The translations under genes and the position numbers were made by a program. This document shows, one piece after another, positions 16,755-25,084 of a DNA stretch of 64,000 nucleotides. The notes beneath the pieces were generated by a model. That model saw nothing but the letters and a program-made list of their open reading frames with translations, did not search any database and was not told the DNA's origin. Source of the stretch: an uncultured Sulfitobacter sp. (GTDB taxonomy: Bacteria > Pseudomonadota > Alphaproteobacteria > Rhodobacterales > Rhodobacteraceae); NCBI GenBank assembly GCA_947492925.1, contig CANLOQ010000002.1, forward strand, positions 1-64,000, read 5' to 3'. How positions within the stretch are numbered: position 1 is the stretch's first letter; every line of letters begins with the position of its first letter.

Positions 16755-17713
16755 GCGGCGCTGAGAAAATCGCAGTCACGGTTACCGATATTGTGCCTTT
16801 GAACGATCTTGTGACCCGGTTCGAATTCAAGCGGACCGATGGTGCATTGCTGCCGACGTTTTCGGGTGGTGCGCATACCGTGGTGGAAATGCAGGACGGG
16901 GACATCACGCGTCTGAACCCCTATTCGCTGATGTCCGATCCGATGGATCAGACGGCCTATACCATTTCAGTGCGCCGGGACGATGAGGGGCGGGGCGGGT
17001 CGTTGTTCATGCACAACAACGTCGCCGTCGGGGACGAGATGGTGATTTCTTATCCCGTCAATCTGTTCAGCCTTGATCTGCGGGCCCGAAAGCATCTGTT
17101 CATCGCGGGTGGCATCGGGATCACGCCGTTTCTGGCGCAGATCAAACAGCTTGAGCGGTTCAACGGGCATTGGGAACTGCACTATGCCTGCCGGTCCGAA
17201 AGCCTTGGGTCCTATGTGGATGAGTTGACGGGCCATCATCCCAACGAAACGCACATCTATTACGACGATCAGGATCAGGCGATTGATCTGGTCAGCCTGC
17301 TGGACGGGCAGCCTTTGGGCACGCATGTGTATGTGTGTGGCCCCAAGGGGATGATCGACTGGGTCCGCAAAACCGCGGCGGATGAAGGTTGGCCACGTGA
17401 AGCGGTACACTACGAAGAGTTCCTGGCACCGCAGCCGGGCAAACCGTTTGAGGTGAAGCTGGCGGTGTCCAACAAGGTGATCCATGTCGGGGAACAGGAG
17501 AGCCTGCTGGAAGCGATGGAGCGCGAAGGCGTGGATGCGCCTTATTTGTGTCGTGGTGGTGCCTGCGGGCAGTGCGAGACGACCGTGATCGACTATACAG
17601 GGAACTTCATTCACCGCGACCATTGGTTGGACGACAGCGAACATGCCAGCGGTCAGAAAATCATGCCATGTGTCAGCCGCTTTGAAGGCAAGACGCTGGT
17701 GTTGGACCGCTGA
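16751..17713 (+). CDS. dmmB: Dimethylamine monooxygenase reductase subunit (FNR plus 2Fe-2S)
   Basis: A 320-residue phthalate-dioxygenase-reductase type protein. The N-terminal part is an FNR-like flavin domain, followed by a nucleotide domain (LFIAGGIGITPFLAQI, YVCGPKGMIDWV). The C-terminal ferredoxin domain has Cys267, Cys272 and Cys275 (CRGGACGQC) with a fourth ligand at Cys307. It passes electrons from NAD(P)H to the haem subunit. It starts inside the dmmA stop (ATGA) and lies 23 nt before dmmC. Confidence 0.9.
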   Translation: MSGAEKIAVTVTDIVPLNDLVTRFEFKRTDGALLPTFSGGAHTVVEMQDGDITRLNPYSLMSDPMDQTAYTISVRRDDEGRGGSLFMHNNVAVGDEMVISYPVNLFSLDLRARKHLFIAGGIGITPFLAQIKQLERFNGHWELHYACRSESLGSYVDELTGHHPNETHIYYDDQDQAIDLVSLLDGQPLGTHVYVCGPKGMIDWVRKTAADEGWPREAVHYEEFLAPQPGKPFEVKLAVSNKVIHVGEQESLLEAMEREGVDAPYLCRGGACGQCETTVIDYTGNFIHRDHWLDDSEHASGQKIMPCVSRFEGKTLVLDR

Positions 17714-17736
17714 ACGCGGCGGCAGGAGAGACAACA

Positions 17737-18804
17737 ATGACCATTCAGTTCAACGACGAAACCTTTCGCGACGATTATTCCTTTTATAACTCCGAGCGTG
17801 CGATCAAGCGGTTCCCGTTCCCGTTTCACGAAGACAGCTACATGTATTCTGTCAACATGGAGCAGCATCGCGGCGGCCCTGCGGATTCGGTCTATGAAAA
17901 GCGGTTTGATGTAGATGAGCATTATGTCGCGGAAATGCGCGACCGGGCGATGGTGCTGGCGGATGATCCGCTGCGCTGTCAGTCCCTGCCGCATATGACG
18001 CTTGCAGGCTGGGATTTGCTTGAACTGATCATGGTGTCAAAGTCGGAAGACTATCCCGATCTGTTTGAACTGCACCGCGATGGCAACAACTGGCGTTGGA
18101 TCAACAAACCGCTGGGCATTGATGACAGCTTTGTTTTTCTGGATGAGACCACGCTGCCTTACGGCCCGATGGAGTATATCACGCGACAGGCGCAGGGCGA
18201 TTTCTGTGTTCTGGATCAGCGGGATGACAACCTTTGGATGGATGCGGGCATGGTGACCACGCAGGCGGATTGGTCACTGGACTTTGACATTGGCATGAAC
18301 TTTTTCGAGTGGCATGCGCCCGTGCCGCTGGCCCATGAAAAAGGGATTTTTGTGCGTGCGCTGAAATTCCTTCTGAACATCCAGCAAGGTGCGCCGGCGC
18401 GGCGGCTGAACTGGACGATGACGGTCAATCCGCTGCTGGACACCAGCCCCGAGAATTATCACAAGTGGGGCATTCAGAAGACCACACTGACGCCCGAGAA
18501 TATCGGTGCCAAACAGCACCTGCGCGTCGAGTTGCAGACGTTTTTCCGCCTGCCGCGTTCAAATGCGCTGGTGTTCCCGATCCGCTGCTACCTGTGCAGC
18601 TTTCAGGACATCATGACAGTGCCAAAATGGGGCCGCCGTCTGCACCGTGTGATCCGTGATCTGCCCGAAGAGCTGGCGACCTACAAAGGGTTCATTGATA
18701 ACCGTCCGATGATGCTGGATTACCTGAAGAACTTTGACGACGGGCAGCCCACATCAGCGGGCATCTGGCCGGACCTTGAGACCGAACCATCGCTTGCAAA
18801 ATAA
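17737..18804 (+). CDS. dmmC: Dimethylamine monooxygenase haem subunit (DUF3445, oxidative N-demethylase family)
   Basis: A 355-residue DUF3445/HODM-like protein, the haem-dependent oxidative N-demethylase catalytic subunit. Family-like segments include FFEWHAPVPLAHEKGIFVRA and LRVELQTFFRLPRSNA. A good AGGAGAG ribosome site precedes the ATG. The substrate, dimethylamine, is inferred from the dmmD-A-B-C order and from adjacent TMAO and methylamine genes. The DUF1194 gene follows almost directly. Confidence 0.88.
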   Translation: MTIQFNDETFRDDYSFYNSERAIKRFPFPFHEDSYMYSVNMEQHRGGPADSVYEKRFDVDEHYVAEMRDRAMVLADDPLRCQSLPHMTLAGWDLLELIMVSKSEDYPDLFELHRDGNNWRWINKPLGIDDSFVFLDETTLPYGPMEYITRQAQGDFCVLDQRDDNLWMDAGMVTTQADWSLDFDIGMNFFEWHAPVPLAHEKGIFVRALKFLLNIQQGAPARRLNWTMTVNPLLDTSPENYHKWGIQKTTLTPENIGAKQHLRVELQTFFRLPRSNALVFPIRCYLCSFQDIMTVPKWGRRLHRVIRDLPEELATYKGFIDNRPMMLDYLKNFDDGQPTSAGIWPDLETEPSLAK

Positions 18805-18808
18805 ACCG

Positions 18809-19540
18809 GTGCGCGCCCGGAGCCTGTGGAGGTTGGGGGTGCAGGTCATTGGTTTTATGCTGTTGTTTGGCGGCGCAGTGCAGGCGGCGAACTGTCGTCT
18901 GGCGCTGGTGCTGGCACTGGATGTGTCCGGGTCTGTCGATCCGGTGGAATATGCACAACAGGTCAACGGGCTTGCGGATGCGCTGAACCATCGCGATGTG
19001 CGGGCGCAGATCCTGAACGGGTCCGGGGCGCATGTGTCTTTGGCGGTGTTTGAATGGAGCTCCCGCAACCATCAGTTTGTCATTCAGCCGTGGATCGAAC
19101 TGACGTCGGATCAGGCGCTGGACCGGGCGATTGGCAAGATACGCCGCCATCAAAAGGTGCGCGCCGGGCTGAAGACGGCGTTGGGCACCGCGCTGGGGTT
19201 TGGCGCGTCGTTGCTGGACGGGCAGGCGCAGTGCTGGGTCAAGACGATTGACGTGTCCGGGGATGGCAAGAACAACATCGGTTTCACGCCTGCGCAGCTT
19301 TATCAAAGCGGTGCTTTTGGTCAGATCACTGTCAATGCGCTGGTCATTGGTGGGAACGGCGATACCCCGGATGATATTGCGCGCAAAGCCGATCTTTTGC
19401 GGTATTACGAAACGCAGGTTATCTATGGCGCGTCATCCTTTGCCATGATTGCGCATGGGTATGCGGATTACGCGGGCGCGATGCGCCGCAAGTTGATCCG
19501 CGAGTTACAACTGCCGATCATTGGCGCGTCAGAGTATTAG
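18809..19540 (+). CDS. DUF1194 vWA-like exported protein
   Basis: A DUF1194-type protein of about 243 residues with a von Willebrand factor A-like fold. Its MIDAS-type motif DVSGSVD is near residue 40, and IDVSGDGKNNIGF near 155. The GTG at 18809 gives a typical Sec signal (MRARSLWRLG then a hydrophobic core ending GGAVQAA). A GTG at 18839 has a better GGAGG site but no positive N-region. It lies 4 nt after dmmC and overlaps the 3' end of the opposing XRE gene by 4 nt. Metal-dependent protein binding in the periplasm is likely; its link to dimethylamine use is unknown. Confidence 0.75.
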   Translation: MRARSLWRLGVQVIGFMLLFGGAVQAANCRLALVLALDVSGSVDPVEYAQQVNGLADALNHRDVRAQILNGSGAHVSLAVFEWSSRNHQFVIQPWIELTSDQALDRAIGKIRRHQKVRAGLKTALGTALGFGASLLDGQAQCWVKTIDVSGDGKNNIGFTPAQLYQSGAFGQITVNALVIGGNGDTPDDIARKADLLRYYETQVIYGASSFAMIAHGYADYAGAMRRKLIRELQLPIIGASEY

Positions 19541-20193
19541 GCGTCCTGCGGATAGCTGATGACCGAAAGATAACGCGCGGGCAGGGAGATCAGGTTTTCG
19601 GGGCCGTGGGGTGCGTCGGCATCGAAGAACAGCGTGTCACCGGGGCAGAGTTTATAGACCTGATCGCCGTGGCGATAGTCAACCTCGCCCTCCAGCATAT
19701 AGATGGTTTCGATGCCCGCGTGCTGGAACGTCGGGAAAACATCTGCTTTGTCAGACAGGGTGATCAGATAGGGTTCAACAATCACACCGCTGGCGTTGGA
19801 CCCAAGATGACCCAGCAGATTGTACTGGTGGTTCGCGCGGGTGCCTTCGCGTTCCAGTTCAACGCCCGCACCGGCCTTGGTGTGTACCGCGCCGCGGGAT
19901 TCTTCGAACCGGCGGAAAAAGGCCGTTAGCGGTACGGACAGCGCGTTGGCAAGGCTTTGCAGGGTGGTCAGGGAAGGAGAGGTGTTGCCGTTCTCAATCT
20001 TGGACAGCATACCGATGGAAATGCCGGTAATCGACGAGAGCTCTGCCACGGTGATTTCCTGCTTGCGCCGGAAGCTGCGCACCTCGCGGCCGATCGCAAC
20101 CTCAAGAACTTTCTCGCGGGTTTCGTCAACGCGGTGCGGATCTTGCTGCAAAATTGTCTTTGCCATTGTCATGTCCAGAGTTTCAATGTTCAT
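19537..20193 (-). CDS. XRE-family regulator with C-terminal cupin domain
   Basis: A 218-residue regulator. An XRE helix-turn-helix (about residues 40-95: ITVAELSSITGISIGMLSKI, NGNTSPSLTTLQSLANAL) is followed by a cupin sensor (about 145-215: TIYMLEGEVDYRHG, PGDTLFFDADAPHG). The cupin has histidines that could bind metal or a small amine or amino acid. It is divergent from the GlxA-type gene and convergent with DUF1194. Lying between dmm and mgd, it is a prime candidate to control them. Shorter starts at 20175 or 20169 are possible. Confidence 0.88.
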   Translation of the reverse strand: MNIETLDMTMAKTILQQDPHRVDETREKVLEVAIGREVRSFRRKQEITVAELSSITGISIGMLSKIENGNTSPSLTTLQSLANALSVPLTAFFRRFEESRGAVHTKAGAGVELEREGTRANHQYNLLGHLGSNASGVIVEPYLITLSDKADVFPTFQHAGIETIYMLEGEVDYRHGDQVYKLCPGDTLFFDADAPHGPENLISLPARYLSVISYPQDA

Positions 20194-20273
20194 CGCATTA
20201 CCGCTTTGGTTGTGGCTGACAAGTGGGGAGCAGAGTATTTTTGCTTTCTGGTCTCTAGTATAGCACTGAATTT

Positions 20274-20284
20274 TCCTAGTAGGA
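20274..20284. promoter_or_regulatory. Palindrome overlapping the ribosome site of the GlxA-type gene
   Basis: TCCTAGTAGGA is a perfect 5-1-5 palindrome ending 7 nt before the ATG at 20292, and its AGGA is the likely ribosome binding site. A related CTAGTA lies about 20 bp upstream at 20255. A bound repressor here would block expression; autoregulation or control by the divergent XRE protein is inferred. Confidence 0.4.
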
Positions 20285-20291
20285 TACTTTT

Positions 20292-21302
20292 ATGCATGAT
20301 CGTGAAAAAAAGCATATTGGCTTCCTGATTTTTCCGGGTTTTCCGATGGCGTGCCTGACGTCCATGATCGAACCCCTGCGCGCGGCCAATGAAATTGTCG
20401 GGCGGGATGAGTTTCACTGGTCACTGGTGTCAGAAGACGGGCGGCGGGTGCAGGCCAGCGCGCGTGTCTGGTTTGATCCTGACATATCGCTGACAGAACT
20501 GGACAATCTGGATCAGGTCTATCTGCTGAGCGGTCCGGCCTCTAACTTTCGGGATGCGGAACGGTCCAATGGGCGTTTGCGCAAACTGGTCCGGCACGGT
20601 GCGACCGTGGGTGCCATCAGTGGTGGTGTGTTTCCGCTGGCGCGGTCTGGGCTTTTGCGCGGGCATACGGCATCGGTTCACTGGTGCTATGAAGGGGCAT
20701 TTGCCGAAGAATTTCCTGACCTTGCCACGTCGGACGATGTGATCACCATTGATAACACGCGATTGACAGCTTCGGGGGCGGCGGCGGCGTTTGATCTGTC
20801 GCTTCATTTGATTGAACAGGCGCTGGGCGCGGATGTGGCGACCGAAGTTGCCTGCTGGTTTCAGCATCCGATGGTGCGCGGGCAGGGGGTGTCACAGCGC
20901 ACGCCCACGCTGGCGACGGAAAGCACCAATGACATGTTGCCAGCAAATGTACGTGACGCCATTGCGCTGTTCTCAAGCCACCTTGAGGACCCGCTGAACA
21001 TTGCGGATGTCGCGCGCGAGGTCGGGGTTTCGGTGCGGCAACTGGAACGGCAGTTTCACAAGACAACCGGCAGCACGCCGCTGGTCTATTACCGGTCCAT
21101 GCGGATGCACAAGGCGCGTCAGCTCTTGCTTTATGGCAGCTATTCGATGGCCGATATTGCGGCGGCTGTCGGCTATTCCTCGGCCTTTACGCTGATCAAG
21201 AACTACCAAGAGGTATTTGGCATTCACCCCAAGGAAGAGCGAAAGAAGGTTAACATGTTCCGGGTACGCGAAAGCGAAGATGGGACGGAAATCAGGCCGT
21301 AG
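20292..21302 (+). CDS. GlxA-family AraC-type transcriptional regulator
   Basis: A 336-residue regulator with an N-terminal DJ-1/PfpI (class I amidotransferase-like) domain (about 10-190) and a C-terminal AraC helix-turn-helix (about 220-320: DVAREVGVSVRQLERQFHK, MADIAAAVGYSSAFTLIKNY). The usual nucleophile elbow reads ISGGVFPLA, so the amidotransferase cysteine is absent, as expected for a sensor. This architecture is shared with GbdR and other quaternary-amine regulators. It overlaps the mgdD 3' end by 11 nt on opposite strands. It may activate mgd, dmm or tmo genes. Confidence 0.88.
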   Translation: MHDREKKHIGFLIFPGFPMACLTSMIEPLRAANEIVGRDEFHWSLVSEDGRRVQASARVWFDPDISLTELDNLDQVYLLSGPASNFRDAERSNGRLRKLVRHGATVGAISGGVFPLARSGLLRGHTASVHWCYEGAFAEEFPDLATSDDVITIDNTRLTASGAAAAFDLSLHLIEQALGADVATEVACWFQHPMVRGQGVSQRTPTLATESTNDMLPANVRDAIALFSSHLEDPLNIADVAREVGVSVRQLERQFHKTTGSTPLVYYRSMRMHKARQLLLYGSYSMADIAAAVGYSSAFTLIKNYQEVFGIHPKEERKKVNMFRVRESEDGTEIRP

Positions 21303-21855
21303 ATTGCGCGGCGGTGACCAAAGCGTGATGCAGCGTTCCCGCTGAGGCGCGGGGGCCGAGGATGCGCAGGTGGTCGGCGTCCGCGCCGCGGATCACAAAG
21401 CAGCCCAACTGGTGGATCACCGTGCGCTGTGCATCGCCTGCCTGCATCCGGCGGACCGGAGCGGCGCAGAGCCTTTCACTGACGTCCACCATGCCCGGGC
21501 CTTGCAGATCAAAACACGCCCATGCCCCGGTCTGTTCGGTGATTGAGGCTGCGTCGCCAAAGCGCTGCTTGAGGTCATCGGCCAAGAGCGGATGGGACGT
21601 TTTGGGCGCGCTGATCATCCATTGGTCCGGACCCATCCAGAAGCCTGTTTCGGGGTCATGCAGGACCGCCTGACCGGGGCCGGGCACGGCACCCAGCATT
21701 TTGGCAATCACGCTGTGGCAGCGGTCTTCTTGTCCCAAGCGCGCGGCAACGGAGGCGAGGACCAGACCATCATTTTCAGACAGGGTGACATGCGCAAAGG
21801 TATCAACGCGCGGCTCTGACCCGCCGAGGGCTGTAACAGGTTTCAGATCATGCAC
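21292..21855 (-). CDS. mgdD: N-methylglutamate dehydrogenase gamma-type subunit
   Basis: A 187-residue protein of the sarcosine-oxidase gamma (SoxG) type, itself a divergent GcvT-like fold. Visible features are GFWMGPDQWMI, WACFDLQGPGMVDVSERL and HQLGCFVIRGADADHL. A GTG start at 21855 is preferred: it overlaps the end of mgdC by 8 nt and gives normal length, while an ATG 4 nt further on is out of frame. Last gene of mgdABCD. Confidence 0.85.
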   Translation of the reverse strand: MHDLKPVTALGGSEPRVDTFAHVTLSENDGLVLASVAARLGQEDRCHSVIAKMLGAVPGPGQAVLHDPETGFWMGPDQWMISAPKTSHPLLADDLKQRFGDAASITEQTGAWACFDLQGPGMVDVSERLCAAPVRRMQAGDAQRTVIHQLGCFVIRGADADHLRILGPRASAGTLHHALVTAAQSTA

Positions 21856-24787
21856 GGAGGCGTTCTCCCTCTGGATCAATGAAATGCGCGCTGACGATTT
21901 CGACTTCGGTTTCCACATTGGTCAGCGGGCTGACGAGGCGCATCCGTTCGCCCATCCGTTCCGACCCGTTTTTGAGAAAGCCCAAGGCAATTGCGTGGCC
22001 AAGATTGGGCGAATAGCACGCTGAGGTTACATAGCCCTGATCGTGCGCGGCATCGACCGGCCCGCCCATCGCCATGAGGTGCGCACCGGCGGGAACGGCT
22101 TTTTCAGGGTTCACCGGTTTGATCCCGACCTGACGCAGATCATCATCGCGGTTGAGCCCCTCACGCTCTGACAGGGTCGAGCCGATGCTGTCTTTCTTTT
22201 TCGATACCATCCGCCCCATCCCGAGGTTTTGCGCGGTGGTCGTGCCGTTGAGTTCGTTTCCGGCGGCGTGGCCCTTTTCGATGCGCATCACGCCAAGTGC
22301 TTCGGTGCCGTAGGGCGTGATGTCAAACTCTGCGCCTGCCTGCATGATCCTGCGCATCAACGCATCGCCATATTCGGTTGGGACGGCGATTTCATAGGCC
22401 AGTTCGCCGCTGAACGAAATGCGGAACAGGCGCGCGCGCAAGCCGCCGCAGACGGTGATATTGGCGCAGGCCATGAAGGGAAAAGCATCATTCGAGATGT
22501 CCTGATCGACGATTTTTTCCAGAACACGGCGGCTGTTCGGGCCTGCAACCGCGTATTGCGCCCAGGCTTCGGTGGTCGAGATCAGCTGGACGTCCATGTC
22601 AGGAAACAGGCACTGGCGCACAAATTCCATGTGCCGGTAGACCGGCAAGGCGTTTGCGGTTGTTGTCGTGACGACAAAATGGTCTTCGGCCAGACGTGCG
22701 GCTGTGCCGTCGTCCATCGCGATCCCGTCTTCGCGCAGCATGAGACCGTATCGGGTTTTGCCTACCGCGAGTTTTGCAAAACCGTTGCAGTAGATTTTGT
22801 TCAGGAAATCCGCCGCATCAGTGCCCTGCACGTCAACCTTGCCCAATGTGGTCACGTCACAGACGCCGACCGATGCACGGGTGGCAAGAACCTCGCGGTC
22901 TACGCTTTCGCGCCATGTCTTTTCGCCTGCGCGGGGAAACCACTGCGCCCGCAGCCAATTGCCGACTTCGACAAACTCAGCCCCCTGTTCGGTGGCCCAT
23001 TTGTGGCTTGGCGTCAGGCGGGTTGGGTGGAATTCCTGTCCGCGATGGCGGCCGCCGAAAGCGCCGATTGCAGTGGGTGTATAGGGAGGGCGGAAGATGG
23101 TTGTGCCGACCTCGGGAATGGATTTGCCCGCCAGTTCGGCCATGATCGCAAGGCCGCCCATGTTGGATGTCTTGCCTTGGTCAGTGGCCATGCCCAGCGT
23201 TGTATACCGCTTGAGATGTTCGACGGATCGAAAGCCTTCCTGATGGCTGAGTTTGACGTCCTTGACCGTTACGTCGTTCTGCTGATCCAGCCACGCCCGT
23301 GAACAGCCCTCGACATACCAAAACGGCTTGATCACCACGGGCGCATCTTCGGCGGCGGGCAGGTCAAGCGGTGCGTTGTCCAGATCCAGAACCGACAGGG
23401 CTGCGTTCCGGCCCCCCTGCAACGCGCCCGTTGTTGACATGTCACCGTTTGCTGCCCCGGCGACGGTCATGCCGGCAGGCAGGTCTGATCCGGGCACAAA
23501 GGCGGCCAGGTCGTCGTTCCATGTGGGACGGCCCCGCTGGTGGCAGGTCAGATGCACGTTCGGGTTCCATCCGCCAGACAGGCCCAAAGCACCGCATTCA
23601 AGGGTGCGGGTCGATCCATCGGCAAGGCGGACTTCGGCAAAGGTGAGCCCAAGCCGCCCTTTGGTGTCGATCACTTCGCCGTGCAGCACTTCGTAATCGA
23701 GACTGCGCGGCGCGTCAGCGCGCACATCGACAACGGCGGAAATCTTGACGCCCTTTGCGTGCAGGTCGCTTGCGGTGCGGTGCCCGTCATCGTTGTTGGT
23801 GAAGATTGCAACGCGCCTGTCTGCGGCTACCGCAAAGCGGTTGGCGTATGTCCGCAGGGCAGATGCCAGCATGATGCCGGGGCGGTCGTTGTTTTCAAAG
23901 GCAATCGGACGCTCTGTCGCGCCGCCCGCAAGGATGGTCTGCCGGGTGTATATGCGCCACAGGATCTGACGCGGCTTACCCTCTTGCGGTGTCTTGAGGT
24001 GGTCGCTGATCCGTTCAACCGCGCCGTAGATGCCGTGATCGAAAGCGCCGATGATTGTGGTGCGGGGCATGACGCGCACATTGGACAAGCTTTGCAGTTC
24101 GGCCACGGTGGCCGCAGCCCAGTCCGCGCCGCTGTTGTCACCAAGGGCAAAGGTTTCGCTGTTCAGGCGGCCGCCCATGCGAAAGTCTTCGTCCGCGATG
24201 ATGACATCCGCACCGGCACGCCCGGCCGTCAATGCAGCGGCCAGACCCGCAGGCCCCGCACCGATGATCAGCAGGTCGCAATGCAGGAAGCCTTTGTCAT
24301 AGACGTCGGGATCATCCTTGAGCGACAGCGATCCCAGACCGGCCGCGTGGCGGATTACCGGCTCGTATAGTTTTTCCCAGAAGGCGGCGGGCCACATGAA
24401 GGTTTTGTAGTAAAAGCCCGCAGTCAGGAAGTTCGACAAACGGTCGTTGATCGACAAAAGGTCAAAGCGCAAGGAGCCCAGCCGGTTTTGGCTTTTGGCA
24501 AGAAGCCCGTGGTAGAGTTCGGCGGTGGTGGCGCGGGTATTGGGTTCCTGACGGCTGCCGCCGCGCAGTTCGACCAATGCGTTGGGTTCTTCGGAACCTG
24601 CTGTCAGCACACCGCGCGGGCGGTGGTATTTGAACGAACGCCCCATCAGGCGCACACCATTGGCCAACAGCGCTGATGCCAGCGTGTCACCCGCGTGTCC
24701 CTGATAGCTTTTGCCATCAAACATGAATTTCAGCGTTTCGTCGCGGTTGATCTGGCCGCCGCTTGCAAGTCTGTTTCGCTGGGTCAT
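21848..24787 (-). CDS. mgdC: N-methylglutamate dehydrogenase alpha-type subunit
   Basis: A 979-residue SoxA-type subunit. An N-terminal ferredoxin-fold segment (about 15-95, DGKSYQGHAGDTLASALLAN) is followed by an NAD(P)-binding domain with GAGPAGLAAALTAGRAG near 175, then a C-terminal GcvT-type folate domain (about 590-970). The folate domain can receive the methyl carbon as methylene-THF. The start is ATG 24787 (MTQRNRLASGG), overlapping mgdB by 4 nt. It could be read as sarcosine oxidase, but gmaS and mgsABC beside it, and no serine or glycine gene in the operon, favour N-methylglutamate as substrate. Confidence 0.88.
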   Translation of the reverse strand: MTQRNRLASGGQINRDETLKFMFDGKSYQGHAGDTLASALLANGVRLMGRSFKYHRPRGVLTAGSEEPNALVELRGGSRQEPNTRATTAELYHGLLAKSQNRLGSLRFDLLSINDRLSNFLTAGFYYKTFMWPAAFWEKLYEPVIRHAAGLGSLSLKDDPDVYDKGFLHCDLLIIGAGPAGLAAALTAGRAGADVIIADEDFRMGGRLNSETFALGDNSGADWAAATVAELQSLSNVRVMPRTTIIGAFDHGIYGAVERISDHLKTPQEGKPRQILWRIYTRQTILAGGATERPIAFENNDRPGIMLASALRTYANRFAVAADRRVAIFTNNDDGHRTASDLHAKGVKISAVVDVRADAPRSLDYEVLHGEVIDTKGRLGLTFAEVRLADGSTRTLECGALGLSGGWNPNVHLTCHQRGRPTWNDDLAAFVPGSDLPAGMTVAGAANGDMSTTGALQGGRNAALSVLDLDNAPLDLPAAEDAPVVIKPFWYVEGCSRAWLDQQNDVTVKDVKLSHQEGFRSVEHLKRYTTLGMATDQGKTSNMGGLAIMAELAGKSIPEVGTTIFRPPYTPTAIGAFGGRHRGQEFHPTRLTPSHKWATEQGAEFVEVGNWLRAQWFPRAGEKTWRESVDREVLATRASVGVCDVTTLGKVDVQGTDAADFLNKIYCNGFAKLAVGKTRYGLMLREDGIAMDDGTAARLAEDHFVVTTTTANALPVYRHMEFVRQCLFPDMDVQLISTTEAWAQYAVAGPNSRRVLEKIVDQDISNDAFPFMACANITVCGGLRARLFRISFSGELAYEIAVPTEYGDALMRRIMQAGAEFDITPYGTEALGVMRIEKGHAAGNELNGTTTAQNLGMGRMVSKKKDSIGSTLSEREGLNRDDDLRQVGIKPVNPEKAVPAGAHLMAMGGPVDAAHDQGYVTSACYSPNLGHAIALGFLKNGSERMGERMRLVSPLTNVETEVEIVSAHFIDPEGERLRA

Positions 24788-25071
24788 TTGCTGCGCCCCC
24801 GTGCGCGGGCGACATCGCGGGCCAGCGCCACTTCGGAAATTTCGTGGGTCACGGTATTGCGTGTCACGACAAGCCATGATCGGTCGCCCGCTTCGTGAAA
24901 CCACAGTTCCTTGTGCCAGCCCGCCGGATTGTCCCGCAGATAGCCGTATGCATAGAAATCCTGCGCTGCCGTTTCGGACTGCCAATCGGGGCGATCAATC
25001 AGCTTTGCATCGCCCATATAGGTGAATTCCGCGGCGTCCCGTGGACCCAGAAGAGGGTGTTGGATGATCAT
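24784..25071 (-). CDS. mgdB: N-methylglutamate dehydrogenase delta-type subunit without zinc ligands
   Basis: A 95-residue SoxD-type subunit. In true sarcosine oxidases SoxD binds zinc through a CPxC pair, a His and a further Cys. Here the start reads MIIQHPLLGPRD and the later segment WFHEAGDRSW has Asp where the last Cys should be. The whole protein has no cysteine. The C-terminal TVTHEIS matches the family. It follows mgdA by 13 nt and overlaps mgdC by 4 nt. The missing zinc site may mark the N-methylglutamate or dimethylglycine branch. Confidence 0.85.
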   Translation of the reverse strand: MIIQHPLLGPRDAAEFTYMGDAKLIDRPDWQSETAAQDFYAYGYLRDNPAGWHKELWFHEAGDRSWLVVTRNTVTHEISEVALARDVARARGRSK

Positions 25072-25084
25072 GCTCCGCGTCCTT

